Below are positions 52,344 through 62,569 of a stretch of DNA of 64,000 nt, piece after piece. The translations under genes were made by a program, and so were the position numbers. The stretch's first letter is position 1, and every line of letters begins with the position of its first letter. The notes beneath the pieces are model-generated. The model had not been told where the DNA came from, ran no database searches, and saw only the letters and a list, made by a program, of their open reading frames with translations. The stretch is from Halosegnis marinus (GTDB lineage Archaea > Halobacteriota > Halobacteria > Halobacteriales > Haloarculaceae): NCBI RefSeq assembly GCF_029338355.1, contig NZ_CP119802.1:1488001-1552000 (forward strand). The letters are read 5' to 3'.

Positions 52344-54077
52344 ATGTTCATCCCCTTCCGTCGCGAGGTCGCGTCGGCCCTGTCGGACGCCATGGCGGCG
52401 TGCGGCTACCCCGACGACGACCTCGGTATCGAGGAGCCGCCCGAGGGCGTCGACGCCGTGCTCGCCTCGTCGGCCGCGTTCCGGCTGGCGGGCGAGGCCG
52501 GCGCGCCCCCGCCGGAGGTCGCCGCCGAACTCGCCGAGGCCGTCGACCTCGCGGACGCCGAGTACGTCGCCGACGCGACGCCGCAGGGCCCGTACGTGAA
52601 CTTCACGCCGAGCGAGGCGTACTTCGCGGACGCGCTCGCCGTGCGCGAGGAGGCAGGGCGGCTGGAGCCGACGGGCGACTCGGTCGTCGTCGAACACACC
52701 TCCGCGAACCCGACCGGCCCGGTCCACGTCGGCCGGGCGCGCAATCCGATTATCGGGGACGCCGTCGCCAACCTCCTCGACTACGCCGGCGACGACGTGG
52801 AGCGCCACTACTACGTCAACGACGCCGGCCGGCAGATGGCCGTCTTCACGTGGGCCTACGAGCGGTTCGACGAGTCGGATCTCCCCGAGCCCGAGCGCGA
52901 CCGCATCGAGTACGACCTCGTGCGCTACTACCGGAAGGGGAACGAGTTCCTGGAGAACGCCGATCCCGACGCCGTCGAGGCCGCCGAGGCCGAGATAGAG
53001 GCCATCCTGCAGGGGCTGGAGGCGGGCGACGAGGCGACCTACGAGCGCGTCGGCGAGGTGGTCGACGGGGTACTCTCCGGCATGAAGGCGTGCCTGGCGC
53101 GGCTCCCCGCGGAGTTCGACGAGTTCGTCAAGGAGACGCGGTTCATGCGGAACGGCGCTACCGACGACGTGGTCGCACGCCTGAAGGAACTGGACGAGGC
53201 CGTCTACGAGGAGGAGGCGTGGCAGCTCGACCTCGACGGCTTCGAGAAGCACCTCGTCTTCCTCCGCTCGGACGGCACCTCGCTGTACACGACCCGCGAC
53301 CTCGCCCACCACGAGTGGAAGTTCGACAACTACGACCGGGCCGTCACCGTGCTCGGCGAGGACCACAAACTGCAGGCCGGCCAACTGCGCGAGGCGCTCG
53401 ACCTCCTGGGCAACGACACCGACCAGCTCTCCTCGGTCATCTACTCGTACGTGAACCTCCCCGAGGGGAAGATGTCCACCCGCGCGGGGACGGGCGTGGA
53501 CCTCGACGACCTGCTTGACGAGGCCGTCGAGCGCGCCCGCGGCGAGGTGGAGTCGCGCATCGACGACCGGACGCGCAACGACCTCGACGACGACGATATC
53601 GAGCGCATCGCCCGGCAGGTCGGTATCGGGGCGGTCCGCTACGACATCGTCTCCAAACAGCCGACGAAGGCCATCACCTTCGAGTGGGACCGCGCGCTCG
53701 ACTTCGAGGCGCAGTCCGCGCCGTACGTCCAGTACGTCCACGCGCGCTGTTGTGGCATCCTCGACGACGCCGGGGCGGTTCCCGACGACGCCGACGTGTC
53801 CGTCCTGACCGAGCCGGAGGAGCGCGACCTGCTGCGCGACGTGGCGCGCTTCACCGGCGTGGTCGACGGGGCCGCCGCCGACCTCGAGCCCCACCGCGTC
53901 GCCACCTTTACGCGGGAGTTCGCCGAGACGTTCAACGCCTTCTACCGGGAGTGTCAGGTGCTCTCGGCGGAGGACCCGGACGTCAGGGAGGCGCGCGTCG
54001 CGCTCGTGGCCGCGGCTCGCCACACGATGGCGAACGCGCTCGACGTGCTCGGCGTCGAGGCCCCGGAGTCGATGTGA
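52344..54077 (+). CDS. argS: Arginyl-tRNA synthetase
   Basis: The 577-residue class I enzyme has [17 protein letters not shown] with HVGR (128-131) as the HIGH element, and KMS at 376-378 in EGKMSTRAG. The C-terminal DALR anticodon-binding domain includes [13 protein letters not shown] and [10 protein letters not shown]. The long in-frame extension upstream is shadow of the divergent Tat protein gene. It ends flush against the converging small membrane protein gene. Confidence 0.96.
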   Translation: MFIPFRREVASALSDAMAACGYPDDDLGIEEPPEGVDAVLASSAAFRLAGEAGAPPPEVAAELAEAVDLADAEYVADATPQGPYVNFTPSEAYFADALAVREEAGRLEPTGDSVVVEHTSANPTGPVHVGRARNPIIGDAVANLLDYAGDDVERHYYVNDAGRQMAVFTWAYERFDESDLPEPERDRIEYDLVRYYRKGNEFLENADPDAVEAAEAEIEAILQGLEAGDEATYERVGEVVDGVLSGMKACLARLPAEFDEFVKETRFMRNGATDDVVARLKELDEAVYEEEAWQLDLDGFEKHLVFLRSDGTSLYTTRDLAHHEWKFDNYDRAVTVLGEDHKLQAGQLREALDLLGNDTDQLSSVIYSYVNLPEGKMSTRAGTGVDLDDLLDEAVERARGEVESRIDDRTRNDLDDDDIERIARQVGIGAVRYDIVSKQPTKAITFEWDRALDFEAQSAPYVQYVHARCCGILDDAGAVPDDADVSVLTEPEERDLLRDVARFTGVVDGAAADLEPHRVATFTREFAETFNAFYRECQVLSAEDPDVREARVALVAAARHTMANALDVLGVEAPESM

Positions 54078-54218
54078 CTACGGGACGAGAACGGTCCCGG
54101 CGATGAGGCTCCCGCCGACGAACTGCACCGTGACGGCGCCGAGACCCAGCGCGAGCAGGAGGAAGATGATTATCCACGAGAGCGGTATCGAGGAGTCCGT
54201 GTCGTCGGGGTCGGCCAT
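54078..54218 (-). CDS. Single-pass small membrane protein (46 aa)
   Basis: The short gene reads MADPDDTDSSIPLSWIIIFL, then a hydrophobic stretch continuing to about residue 40, ending in TVLVP. One membrane helix (about 12-34) follows an acidic N-terminus, so the N-terminus is probably outside or short cytosolic. It abuts the argS stop with no gap and has coding-like codon use. No family recognised; similar tiny proteins are common beside haloarchaeal housekeeping genes. Confidence 0.6.
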   Translation of the reverse strand: MADPDDTDSSIPLSWIIIFLLLALGLGAVTVQFVGGSLIAGTVLVP

Positions 54219-54309
54219 ACCCGAGCGTTGCGGACGGGCCGCTTAAACCCTAGCGAAACGGCCACAGGCGGTCAACAGTTACTTACCCGTCTTCGGCTTA
54301 CCTCGGACA

Positions 54310-55554
54310 ATGAGTCAGCAGGAGCAGTCGGACAAACAGAAGTACGAGTTCCGACGCGTCATCGAGGAACTCCAGGAGTACGAGGGATCAGGAACACAGC
54401 TCGTCAGCATCTACGTCCCCGAGGACCGGCAGATATCCGACGTCGCGGCCCACATCACCCAGGAGCACTCCGAGGCGTCGAACATCAAGTCGAAGCAGAC
54501 CCGCACCGCCGTGCAGGACGCGCTCACCTCCCTGAAGGACCGGCTGAAGTACTACAAGACGCCCCCGGAGAACGGGATGGTGATGTTCTCTGGCGCCATC
54601 AACACCGGCGGCGGGCAGACGGACATGGTGACGAAGGTGCTGGAGTCGCCGCCCGACCCCGTCGAGTCGTTCCGCTACCACTGCGACTCGGCGTTCCTCA
54701 CGGAGCCGCTCGAACACATGCTCGCGGACAAGGGGCTGTTCGGGCTCGTCGTCCTCGACCGCCGCGAGGCGAACGTCGGCTGGCTGAAGGGCAAGCGCGT
54801 CGAGCCGGTCAAGTCGGCCTCCTCGCTCGTCCCCGGCAAGCAGCGGAAGGGTGGCCAGTCCGCACAGCGGTTCGCCCGCCTGCGGCTGGAGGCCATCGAC
54901 AACTTCTACCAGGAGGTCGCGGAGATGGCCGACGACCTGTTCGTCCCGAAGCGCCACGAGATGGACGGCGTCCTCGTGGGCGGCCCCTCGCCGACGAAGG
55001 ACGAGTTCCTCGACGGCGACTACCTCCACCACGAGCTACAGGACATCGTCCTCGGGAAGTTCGACGTCTCCTACACCGACGAGTCGGGGCTCTACGACCT
55101 CGTCGACGCCGCGGAGGACGTGCTCGCCGAGACGGAGGTGATGAAGGACAAGGCCGAGATGGAGGAGTTCTTCAAGGAGCTCCACGACGGCGAGAAGGCC
55201 ACCTACGGCTTCGAGCAGACCCGCCGCAACCTCGTCATGGGCTCGGTCGACCGCCTGCTCATCTCCGAGGACCTCCGCAACGACGTGGTCACCTACGAGT
55301 GTCCGAACGGCCACGAGGAGCGCGAGGTCATCGACCGCCGGAAGAACACCCCGAGCCACGAGTGTACGGAGTGCGGCGAGACGGTGTCGGCCGACGAGGG
55401 CGAGCGCGAGGACGTCATCGACCACCTCATCGAGATCGCCGAACAGCGCGGGACGGAGGCGAAGTTCATCTCCACGGACTTCGAGAAGGGCGAACAGCTG
55501 ATGACCGCCTTCGGCGGCGTCGCCGGTATTCTGCGGTACTCCACGGGCGTCTAA
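54310..55554 (+). CDS. prf1: Peptide chain release factor aRF1
   Basis: The 414-residue protein has the stop-codon recognition NIKS (58-61) and YHCDSAF (123-129), the catalytic GGQ (181-183), and a C-terminal zinc ribbon with four cysteines (YECPNGHEE and HECTECGE). It recognises all three stop codons and triggers peptide release. Single gene; a TATA-like GTTACTTACC lies about 27 bases upstream. Confidence 0.96.
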   Translation: MSQQEQSDKQKYEFRRVIEELQEYEGSGTQLVSIYVPEDRQISDVAAHITQEHSEASNIKSKQTRTAVQDALTSLKDRLKYYKTPPENGMVMFSGAINTGGGQTDMVTKVLESPPDPVESFRYHCDSAFLTEPLEHMLADKGLFGLVVLDRREANVGWLKGKRVEPVKSASSLVPGKQRKGGQSAQRFARLRLEAIDNFYQEVAEMADDLFVPKRHEMDGVLVGGPSPTKDEFLDGDYLHHELQDIVLGKFDVSYTDESGLYDLVDAAEDVLAETEVMKDKAEMEEFFKELHDGEKATYGFEQTRRNLVMGSVDRLLISEDLRNDVVTYECPNGHEEREVIDRRKNTPSHECTECGETVSADEGEREDVIDHLIEIAEQRGTEAKFISTDFEKGEQLMTAFGGVAGILRYSTGV

Positions 55555-55645
55555 AGGCCCGATTTCCGCTCGGAGCTACGCTCCTTCGCTCGCGGACGAG
55601 ACGGGAGATGCGAACGCACTTGTCCGGCGGTCGTCTCCCGGCGGT

Positions 55646-56023
55646 ATGGACTGCGAGGAGTGCGGCGGCCCCGTCGTCGCCTACGAGGTGCCCGAGTCGC
55701 TGCGCGAGTACGTCGACCGCGAGTACGCCGCGACCTGTACGCGGTGTCTCGCGCTCTCGGACGCGAGCTTCGGCGGCGAGCCGGACTTCTCGAACGTCTC
55801 CGACGCCTTCCCCGAGGGCGAGGCCGGCGCGGCGCTGGCGCTGGCGCTCGGGCTGTTGGACTCGCTCGCGCTGAACCGGGGCGCGATAGAGAACCTGCTC
55901 GAGGCGGTCGAGCGCGGCGGGGCCGACCCGCTGCTCGTCCTCGACCGGCTCGCCTCGCAGGGGAACGTCCGGCTCCACTTCGACGCGAGCCGGCGGCGAC
56001 ACCAGCTCGAACAGCTGCTGTGA
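55646..56023 (+). CDS. DUF6276-family zinc-ribbon protein
   Basis: The 125-residue protein has CEECGG (3-8) and CTRC (31-34) as a likely zinc site, an acidic middle and a C-terminal LLDSLALNRGAIENLLEAVERGGADPLLVLDRLA region (helical). It closely resembles the haloarchaeal family DUF6276, of unknown function. It converges on the lrp gene with abutting stops (56023/56024). Confidence 0.8.
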   Translation: MDCEECGGPVVAYEVPESLREYVDREYAATCTRCLALSDASFGGEPDFSNVSDAFPEGEAGAALALALGLLDSLALNRGAIENLLEAVERGGADPLLVLDRLASQGNVRLHFDASRRRHQLEQLL

Positions 56024-56482
56024 CTACTCCGTCACGTCGAGCTCGAACTGCTCGTTCTCCACGACGGCGTTGAGGACGACGCTCGTGTTCGACTCCTTGA
56101 TGTCGGGGTCCACGAGCAGTTCCTTGATCTGGTTGTTCATGTGGTCCGTGTCGGTGAACTTCCCGATGGCGATGATGTCGTGGTCGCCGGTCACCTCGTA
56201 CACCGACACCATCTGTTTGTGCTCGCGCAGCCGCTCCGTGATGTCCGGCAGCGCCGACCCCTCGCACTTCAGCTGGATGACGGCGGTCACGTCGTAGCCG
56301 AGCTTGTCGTAGTCGACGACCGGCGTGTAGCCGGTGATGATGCCCTCCTCCTCCAGGTCGGAGATGTGGTTCGAGACGGTGGTGACGGAGACGCCGAGCT
56401 GTTCCGCGAGCGAGCGGAGCGACGCGCGGCCGTCGCGCAGCAGCGCGTTCACCAGCTTCTGGTCCAGGTTTTCGTACGTCAT
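56024..56482 (-). CDS. lrp: Lrp/AsnC family transcriptional regulator
   Basis: The 152-residue protein has an N-terminal winged helix (3-60: [36 protein letters not shown]) and a C-terminal RAM domain (70-145: [28 protein letters not shown]). It is divergent from glnA, as in Halobacterium, where Lrp helps control amino acid genes including glnA. The promoter TATA-like CGTAAAATTATT (about 56509-56520, minus strand) lies about 32 bases upstream. Confidence 0.93.
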   Translation of the reverse strand: MTYENLDQKLVNALLRDGRASLRSLAEQLGVSVTTVSNHISDLEEEGIITGYTPVVDYDKLGYDVTAVIQLKCEGSALPDITERLREHKQMVSVYEVTGDHDIIAIGKFTDTDHMNNQIKELLVDPDIKESNTSVVLNAVVENEQFELDVTE

Positions 56483-56510
56483 TACACCTCACGTCGCACG
56501 GGGCACACAA

Positions 56511-56591
56511 TAATTTTACGAACATCCAATTGTTGCGCGACGGTGGAATCTTTTGCGAGATTAGATAGGGCTTTATTACTTCGGATGTTCG
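56511..56591. promoter_or_regulatory. lrp/glnA divergent promoter region with mirrored elements
   Basis: The lrp TATA is at 56511-56518 and the glnA TATA (CTTTATTAC) at 56571-56579. CGAACATCC (56519-56527) is matched in inverted orientation by GGATGTTCG (56583-56591). Next to the first is AACA-N6-TGTT (56521-56534). These are candidate Lrp sites; binding is inferred. Confidence 0.5.
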
Positions 56592-56609
56592 GAACGCCTG
56601 TCTCGAACA

Positions 56610-57968
56610 ATGACAGCGGAATCCGCCCCCGACGGGGGCCTTTCGGCGGAAGCACAGCGCGTCCTCGACGAGATAGACGACAAGGACGTGGAGTTCCTTC
56701 GGCTCCAGTTCACCGACATCCTCGGGACGGTCAAGAACGTCTCCGTGCCGGCCGACCAGGCCGAGAAGGCGTTCACCGAGGGCATCTACTTCGACGGCTC
56801 CTCCATCGAGGGGTTCGTCCGCATCCAGGAGTCGGACATGCGGCTCAAGCCCGACCCCTCGACGTTCGCCGTGCTGCCGTGGCGGGACGGCCACTCCGCG
56901 CGGCTCATCTGTGACGTCATCGACACCTCGACGGGCGAGCCGTTCGAGGGCGACCCGCGCTACGTCCTGAAGGACGCCCTGGCGCGCGCCGAGGAGATGG
57001 GCTACACCGTCAACGCCGCGCCCGAGCCGGAGTTCTTCCTCTTCGAGGAGGACGAGGACGGGCGCGCGACGACGAAGACGAACGACGCCGGCGGCTACTT
57101 CGACCTCGCGCCGAAGGACCTCGCGTCCGACGTCCGCCGCGACATCATCTTCGGGCTGGAGGAGATGGGCCTCGACGTCGAGGCGAGCCACCACGAGGTC
57201 GCACAGGGCCAACACGAGATCAACTTCGAGTACGCGGACGCGCTGACGACGGCCGACAACGTCGGCACGTTCCGCACCGTCGTGCGCGCCATCGCGGCCC
57301 AGCACGACCTCCACGCGACGTTCATGCCCAAGCCGATTCCGCGCATCAACGGCTCGGGGATGCACACCCACATCTCGCTGTTCGAGGACGGCGAGAACGC
57401 GTTCCACGACGAGGACGACGAGTTCGACCTCTCGGAGACGGCCCACAGCTTCATCGCTGGCGTTCTCGAGCACGCGCCCGCGCTCGCGGCCGTGACGAAC
57501 CCGACGGTGAACAGCTACAAGCGGCTCGTCCCCGGCTACGAGGCGCCCGTCTACGTGGCGTGGTCCGACCGCAACCGCTCGGCGCTCATCCGCAAGCCGG
57601 CCGCGCGCGTCCCGGCCGCCTCCCGCATCGAGGCGCGCTTCCCGGACCCGTCGTGTAACCCGTACCTCGCGTTCGCGGTGCTCATCCACGCCGGCCTCGA
57701 CGGCATCGAGCAGGGGCTGGAGTGCCCGGACCCGGTCCGCGAGAACATCTACGAGTTCGACGAGGAGAAGCGCGAGGAGTACGGCATCGACACCCTCCCG
57801 TCGAACCTCGGCGAGGCCATCGACGCGCTGGAGGAGGACGAGCTCGTGCTGGACGCGCTGGGCGACCACGTCGGCGAGAAGTTCATCGAGGCCAAGACGG
57901 CCGAGTACGACGACTACCGCGTCGACGTCTCCCAGTGGGAGCTCGACCGGTACCTGGAGACGTTCTGA
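56610..57968 (+). CDS. glnA: Glutamine synthetase
   Basis: The 452-residue type I enzyme has [33 protein letters not shown] (45-70 region), [22 protein letters not shown], and [12 protein letters not shown] near the C-terminus. It condenses glutamate and ammonia with ATP. No adenylylation motif is visible, as expected in archaea. It is divergent from lrp and its end is 12 bases from the converging PAP2 gene. Confidence 0.97.
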   Translation: MTAESAPDGGLSAEAQRVLDEIDDKDVEFLRLQFTDILGTVKNVSVPADQAEKAFTEGIYFDGSSIEGFVRIQESDMRLKPDPSTFAVLPWRDGHSARLICDVIDTSTGEPFEGDPRYVLKDALARAEEMGYTVNAAPEPEFFLFEEDEDGRATTKTNDAGGYFDLAPKDLASDVRRDIIFGLEEMGLDVEASHHEVAQGQHEINFEYADALTTADNVGTFRTVVRAIAAQHDLHATFMPKPIPRINGSGMHTHISLFEDGENAFHDEDDEFDLSETAHSFIAGVLEHAPALAAVTNPTVNSYKRLVPGYEAPVYVAWSDRNRSALIRKPAARVPAASRIEARFPDPSCNPYLAFAVLIHAGLDGIEQGLECPDPVRENIYEFDEEKREEYGIDTLPSNLGEAIDALEEDELVLDALGDHVGEKFIEAKTAEYDDYRVDVSQWELDRYLETF

Positions 57969-57980
57969 ACGCGGCCCGAC

Positions 57981-58880
57981 TCACGCCCCTTTCTTTCGCG
58001 CCCGCCCGACCAGCCGCGCGGCCGCGAGCGGCGCGGCGAACACCGCGACGACGGCGACCCCGGCGGCGAGGAAGCCGACGACCGGCGCCTCGCCCGCGAC
58101 GCTCGCCGCCACGAGGCCGCCGGCGACGACGACCGCCAGCACGGCCGCGACGGCCCCCGTCCGGCGGGTCGGGTCGGGGGCGCGGCCGCCGAACAGCGTC
58201 CAGCCGAGCCGTCCGCCGAGCGCCCCGCCGAGCGCGGTTATCGTCTCGAACGAGAAGGAGAACGCCGCGCCGAGGACGGCCACCAGAAGCGCCAGCGAGA
58301 GCGCGCGCTTCACCCGGAGGCGCTCGCCCCCCGACAGCGTCCACACGACGGCGAGGTAGCCGCCGCCGAGCGCGACCCCGACGAGCACGTCGGTGAGGTA
58401 GTGGACGCCGATGACGACCCGCGAGAGCGCGACGGCGACGACGACGAGCGCCGCGGCGGCGTAGCGGACGCGTCGTCGCCCGACCTCGAAGGCGAGCGCG
58501 GCCGCGCCGTAGACGGCGGCGCTCCCGGTCGCGTGCCCCGACGGGAGGGTGAAGCCGTCGGCGGTCGCCGCCCGCTCCCACAGCGGGACGAGCGCGGTCG
58601 GGAGCCACGCGAGTTCGGGCGCGACCCCCGCGCCGGGCGGGCGCGGGTGGACGAGCAGTTCCTTCAGCCCCGCCGTGAGCGCCAGCGCGCCCAGCGCGAC
58701 GGCGACGACGAACGCGGCCCGTTCGCGGGTGACGCCGTCCACCAGTTCGCCGAGCGCGTAGGCGGCCGTCAGTCCGAGGAGGTAGAACGGGAGGCCGCCG
58801 AGCAGGGTGACGAGCGCGAAGAACACGACGACGGGTTCGGGTATCGAGAGCGACTCGACGACGCCGAGGCCGTGGCCCAT
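57981..58880 (-). CDS. PAP2-family membrane phosphatase
   Basis: The 299-residue protein has the three PAP2 motifs: K73-x6-RP (KELLVHPRPP), PSGH (113-116) and SRxxxxxHxxxD (S153, R154, H160, D164 in SRVVIGVHYLTD). About eight membrane helices surround them. It probably dephosphorylates phosphatidate, isoprenyl phosphate or a related lipid at the membrane. Its ATG overlaps the stop of the YihY gene upstream by one base, so they are co-translated. Confidence 0.88.
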   Translation of the reverse strand: MGHGLGVVESLSIPEPVVVFFALVTLLGGLPFYLLGLTAAYALGELVDGVTRERAAFVVAVALGALALTAGLKELLVHPRPPGAGVAPELAWLPTALVPLWERAATADGFTLPSGHATGSAAVYGAAALAFEVGRRRVRYAAAALVVVAVALSRVVIGVHYLTDVLVGVALGGGYLAVVWTLSGGERLRVKRALSLALLVAVLGAAFSFSFETITALGGALGGRLGWTLFGGRAPDPTRRTGAVAAVLAVVVAGGLVAASVAGEAPVVGFLAAGVAVVAVFAAPLAAARLVGRARKKGA

Positions 58881-60130
58881 CAGTCGCGGAGGTCGCCGGC
58901 CTTGTCCCGGAGCTTTCCGGGGAGGGAGGCCGCCGAGACGCCCGCGCCGACGAGCAGCATCAACACGTAGAGCCCGAGCGTCGAGAGCCAGATGACGAGC
59001 ATCGCGAACACGGCGGCCCAGTCCGAGAGGAGGGAGAAGGCGCCGAGCGTCATCGCCGTCCCGTACAGCAGGACGAGGTACGGTCCCCAGCCGGTCGCCT
59101 TGCCGGCGCGCATCCGGTCGCGGACGTACCGTTTCAGGTCGCGCTCCAGTTCCTCGCGGCGGACGGTTCGCTCCTCGACGTCCTCCTCGAACTCGGCGAT
59201 GCGCCGCCGGAGCTCCCGCAGTTCCGCCTCCGTGTCGTCGTCCACGTCTGTCCCGTCGATGGACCCGGCGGGTGATAAGCCCCGTTGGTCCGCGGCCGCG
59301 GCGACCGGCGACCCGGCGTCGAGATCGGCGGCCTCGACCCGGCCGGCGAGCACGGCGTTGAGGACGACGCCGACGAGCAGGACGAGTCCCCCGAAGTAGA
59401 GGAAGGTGATGAGCAGCAGGACGGCCCCGAGGACGCCGTACGCCTCGTAGCTCCCGGCGATGCCGGCGTAGACGCGGAAGCCGGTCTGGAGCGCGGTCCA
59501 GCCCACGGCGGCGAGGACGGCGCCCGGGACCGCCTCGCGGACGGTCAGCCCCCCGCGGTCGGGGAGGACGTAGTAGAGCGGGAGGAAGACGAGCGTCAGC
59601 CCCCCGAGCGAGACGACGGTGCCGACGAGCGGCGCGAGGTCGAGGCCCCCGGCGAGGAGGTCGAACCGCGCCGTGAGGACGCCGAGCGCGACGGTGACGC
59701 CGATACCGAGCCCGACGCCGACGAGGGTGACCAGCCCGTCGCGGAGCTGGTCGAACAGCGTCTGTTCGGCGGCGGTGCCGTAGACGGTCGAGAAGGCCAC
59801 GTCGAGCCCGCGGAACAGCTTCAGCCCGGACCACAGCAGCACGACGGTGCCGACGAGGGTCGCGCCGCCGCGCCCGGTCGCGTTGACGAGCGCGGCCGTC
59901 ACGACCGCCCCCGCCTCCTCGCCGAACGAGCCCGCCGCGGCCGCGCCGAGGTCGGCGGCGAGTTCCGGGCCGCCGAGGACGCTGACCGCGACGATGGCGA
60001 GCAGCAGGAGGGGCAGCAGCGAGATGAACGCGTAGTAGGCGAGGCTCGCGGCGATGAAGGTGATACGGTCCGACTGGATGCCGGCGACCACCGCGCGGAC
60101 GACCCCGACGACGCCTGATACCCGACTCAC
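58880..60130 (-). CDS. YihY/BrkB family membrane protein 1 (416 aa)
   Basis: The protein has six helices of the YihY core (about 1-270, with ITFIAASLAYYAFISLLPLLLL and the GPTLVFLPLYYVLPDRG-type segment). A charged coiled coil (about 295-340) and two further helices near the C-terminus are additions to the usual length. The family was once called ribonuclease BN in error; its true role is unknown, likely a transporter-like membrane function. It follows its paralogue at 60152 after 21 bases. Confidence 0.86.
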   Translation of the reverse strand: MSRVSGVVGVVRAVVAGIQSDRITFIAASLAYYAFISLLPLLLLAIVAVSVLGGPELAADLGAAAAGSFGEEAGAVVTAALVNATGRGGATLVGTVVLLWSGLKLFRGLDVAFSTVYGTAAEQTLFDQLRDGLVTLVGVGLGIGVTVALGVLTARFDLLAGGLDLAPLVGTVVSLGGLTLVFLPLYYVLPDRGGLTVREAVPGAVLAAVGWTALQTGFRVYAGIAGSYEAYGVLGAVLLLITFLYFGGLVLLVGVVLNAVLAGRVEAADLDAGSPVAAAADQRGLSPAGSIDGTDVDDDTEAELRELRRRIAEFEEDVEERTVRREELERDLKRYVRDRMRAGKATGWGPYLVLLYGTAMTLGAFSLLSDWAAVFAMLVIWLSTLGLYVLMLLVGAGVSAASLPGKLRDKAGDLRD

Positions 60131-60151
60131 GCCGGCGACTTCGCCGACGCG

Positions 60152-60943
60152 CTACAAATAGTCGGCGACCCACGCGTCGTCGGCGGAGACGTGGCCCCCG
60201 CGGACGGCGTTGAGCGCCGCCCCGACGAGGACACAGAGGCCGCCGACGTAGAGCCACGCCAGCGCAAGCAGGACGACCCCGAGCGCGCCGTAGCGCCACC
60301 CGCCGCCCGCGGCGGCGTACCACCGCACGGCCACCGTCGCGAGCGTCCACGCCAGCGCCGACAGCGCCGCCCCGGGGAGCGCCTCGCGGACGCCCACGTC
60401 GGGCTCCGGGAAGACGACGAACGTCGGGAGGACGGCGACGACCAGTCCGCAGAACAGCGCGAGGGTGCCGACGGGGGCGAGCCACCCCTCCGAGACGGCG
60501 AAGGGGAGCCGCGCCGCGGCGAGCGCGACGGCCGACAGCGCGGCCACGTCTGCGGCCCCGACGACGGCGGCGTCGCGGAGGGCGTCCGCGGCCGACCGCT
60601 CCCGGCGCTCGGCGTAAACCGCGGCGAACCCTCCTTCGAGCCCGTGGAACAGCCGACCGACGCCGAACACGAGCAGGGCGCCGCCGACGAGGGTGGCGCC
60701 GAAGCGGCCGCGCGCGTCCCGGACGGTCGATTCGATGAGCGTTCCCACGCCGGGTTCGAGCGCCTCCGTGGTCGCCGCGAGCGCGCGGCTCCCGGTCGGC
60801 TCGCCGGCCACCGTCGCGACGACGAGGACGACGAGCACGCCCAGCGGGACGAGCGAGACGAACGCGAAGTACGCGAGGCTCCCGGCGAGCGTCGTCACGC
60901 CGGCACGGCGGGCGACGGCGACGGTCCCGCGCAGGAGGTCCAC
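60152..60943 (-). CDS. YihY/BrkB family membrane protein 2 (263 aa)
   Basis: The 263-residue paralogue has the core only: TLAGSLAYFAFVSLVPLGVL, FGVGRLFHGLEGGFAAVYAE, LPTFVVFPEPDVGVREALPGA (each a family pattern). It lacks the coiled-coil extension of its neighbour. It lies 24 bases after trm1 and 21 bases before the longer paralogue, giving a likely trm1-yihY-yihY-pap2 operon. Confidence 0.86.
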   Translation of the reverse strand: MDLLRGTVAVARRAGVTTLAGSLAYFAFVSLVPLGVLVVLVVATVAGEPTGSRALAATTEALEPGVGTLIESTVRDARGRFGATLVGGALLVFGVGRLFHGLEGGFAAVYAERRERSAADALRDAAVVGAADVAALSAVALAAARLPFAVSEGWLAPVGTLALFCGLVVAVLPTFVVFPEPDVGVREALPGAALSALAWTLATVAVRWYAAAGGGWRYGALGVVLLALAWLYVGGLCVLVGAALNAVRGGHVSADDAWVADYL

Positions 60944-60967
60944 GGTCGCGGTTCGCCCCGTCGACGG

Positions 60968-62095
60968 TTATAACACGGCGTCGCGTATCTCGGCGACCGA
61001 CGCCGGCGTCTTGAACGTCGTTCCGCCGTAGTGGCTCCGCGAGGCCGGATGGCCCGCGTCGCGCAGCGCGGCGAGGAACTCGTCCATCCCGACGGCGGGC
61101 TCGCCCCAGTTGCCGTACAGTTCGTGCTGGTCGTAGTGGGTCGGGTCGTGGCGCTCCTCGCCCAGCCGCTCGCAGAGCCGCCGGGCCTTCTTCGCCTCGC
61201 CCATCGCGTCGGTGACCCGCTCGGCGACGGCGGCGACGAAGTCGCGGTCGTGGGTCGCGCCGAGGTAGAGGGGGCCGGCGGTCACGGTGTCGGTCCCGCA
61301 GTTCGGGCACTCGTCGGTCGGGTCCGCGATGAGGCCGCGCGCGTGGTCGCGCCAGTAGCAGTCGCGGCACCAATCGACGTGGCCGAGTTCGTCGATGCGC
61401 TCGTTCGCCCGCGTCGCGCCCGAGTCGAGCGCGAGGTAGGTGCGGACGTAGTGGCTCGTCGCGTGGGTGAACACGGGCGTCGCGGCCACGTCGTACCGGG
61501 CCGCGGTGCGGAGACACGCCGAGAGGAGGACGCGAACGCCCATCTCCGCGTGGAACTCCGTGTTCCGCGGGACGGCGCCGTACTTTCGCACGCCGCTCTC
61601 GAAGTGGGCGCCACACAGCGGCGCGGTGTCGGTGGCGGTGACACAGACGAGTTCGCGCGCGCCGTTGAACGCCGCGTCGAGGAAGGGGACGGCGGTGCCG
61701 AACGGGTCGAGGTCCACCACGTCGTAGTAGTTCGTGTGCAGGTGTGCGTTCGCGTTCGCGCGCACGCACTCGCCCGCGAGGCCGTTCCGGTCGAGGTTCT
61801 CGGCCGCGAGGTCGACCGCGTCCGAGTCGATGTCCGTACACGTGGCGTCCCAGCCGGCGTTCGCCGCCCGGACGCCCCGAACGCCGGAGGCACACATCGC
61901 GTCGAGGTAGGTGCCCGGGCCGTCGCCGCCCGAATCCCCGTACCCCGCCTCGGCCCACGCGTCGAGGACGGCGACGGTGAGGTCGCGGTTCAGTTCCTGT
62001 GCGGGGTTGAAGAAGACCCCGTCGCCCGCGCCCTCGCTGGCCCCGTGGCGGGTCTCCGGGACCGTCATCGTCACGCCGCCCTCCGTCACGTCCAT
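60968..62095 (-). CDS. trm1: tRNA (guanine26-N2)-dimethyltransferase
   Basis: The 375-residue protein has [21 protein letters not shown], the SAM motif region [15 protein letters not shown], and [15 protein letters not shown], the characteristic Trm1 catalytic motif. A zinc site is formed by cysteines in [10 protein letters not shown] and ECPNCG. It makes m2,2G26 in tRNA. The start at 62095 ([18 protein letters not shown]) follows the gene's coding character; upstream in-frame sequence is shadow. Confidence 0.94.
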   Translation of the reverse strand: MDVTEGGVTMTVPETRHGASEGAGDGVFFNPAQELNRDLTVAVLDAWAEAGYGDSGGDGPGTYLDAMCASGVRGVRAANAGWDATCTDIDSDAVDLAAENLDRNGLAGECVRANANAHLHTNYYDVVDLDPFGTAVPFLDAAFNGARELVCVTATDTAPLCGAHFESGVRKYGAVPRNTEFHAEMGVRVLLSACLRTAARYDVAATPVFTHATSHYVRTYLALDSGATRANERIDELGHVDWCRDCYWRDHARGLIADPTDECPNCGTDTVTAGPLYLGATHDRDFVAAVAERVTDAMGEAKKARRLCERLGEERHDPTHYDQHELYGNWGEPAVGMDEFLAALRDAGHPASRSHYGGTTFKTPASVAEIRDAVL

Positions 62096-62221
62096 ACCCG
62101 CGTTCCCGCCCCCGCGGCGAAAAGGGACACGGATACGCCCCGGCTTCCCGTGGAGCGCGCCCGCGGAGCCCCGAGCGTCCCCACCGAACCCCTTTTGCAC
62201 GGTCCCCGAGAACCGGGAGCC

Positions 62222-62569
62222 GTGAACGCGGTCGAGGAGTGGCAGGACGCCCTCTCCGAGTCGGGCGAACTCACCCCCGACGTAGTCGACCGCATCCTCG
62301 CGGCCCACGGCGAGCGCGGGGCGAAGGCGCTCGACGCCGTCGCCGAGGAGCGCGTCAAGCGGTACAACGACTTCACCGTCGTCGTGGGTCACGAGGACGA
62401 GTACGTCGTCGAGGACGGGGCGTGTCAGTGCCGGGACGCCCAGTACAACCTCGACGTCGAGGACCCGACGGCGCTGTGTTGGCACGCCATCGCCGTGGCC
62501 GTCGCCGAGCGGGTCGACCGGGTGGACTACCACGACATGTGGTACTCCGACGTGCGGGAGCTGCTCTAG
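62222..62569 (+). CDS. SWIM-motif zinc-finger protein (115 aa), GTG start
   Basis: GTG at 62222 begins [20 protein letters not shown]. The C-terminal half has CQCRDAQYN...[12 protein letters not shown], a CxCxnCxH SWIM zinc-finger pattern (about residues 68-90). SWIM domains mediate DNA or protein binding, and haloarchaea have several small SWIM proteins of unknown role. The stop overlaps that of the converging dodecin gene in CTAG (62566-62569). Confidence 0.8.
   Translation: MNAVEEWQDALSESGELTPDVVDRILAAHGERGAKALDAVAEERVKRYNDFTVVVGHEDEYVVEDGACQCRDAQYNLDVEDPTALCWHAIAVAVAERVDRVDYHDMWYSDVRELL

Noticed and set aside
57981-61958. Possible 1325-residue fusion protein ending in the PAP2 domain
   Set aside because: Only the last 299 residues look like a protein; the rest is arginine-rich shadow of the YihY and trm1 genes. 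The PAP2 start at 58880 overlaps the YihY stop.
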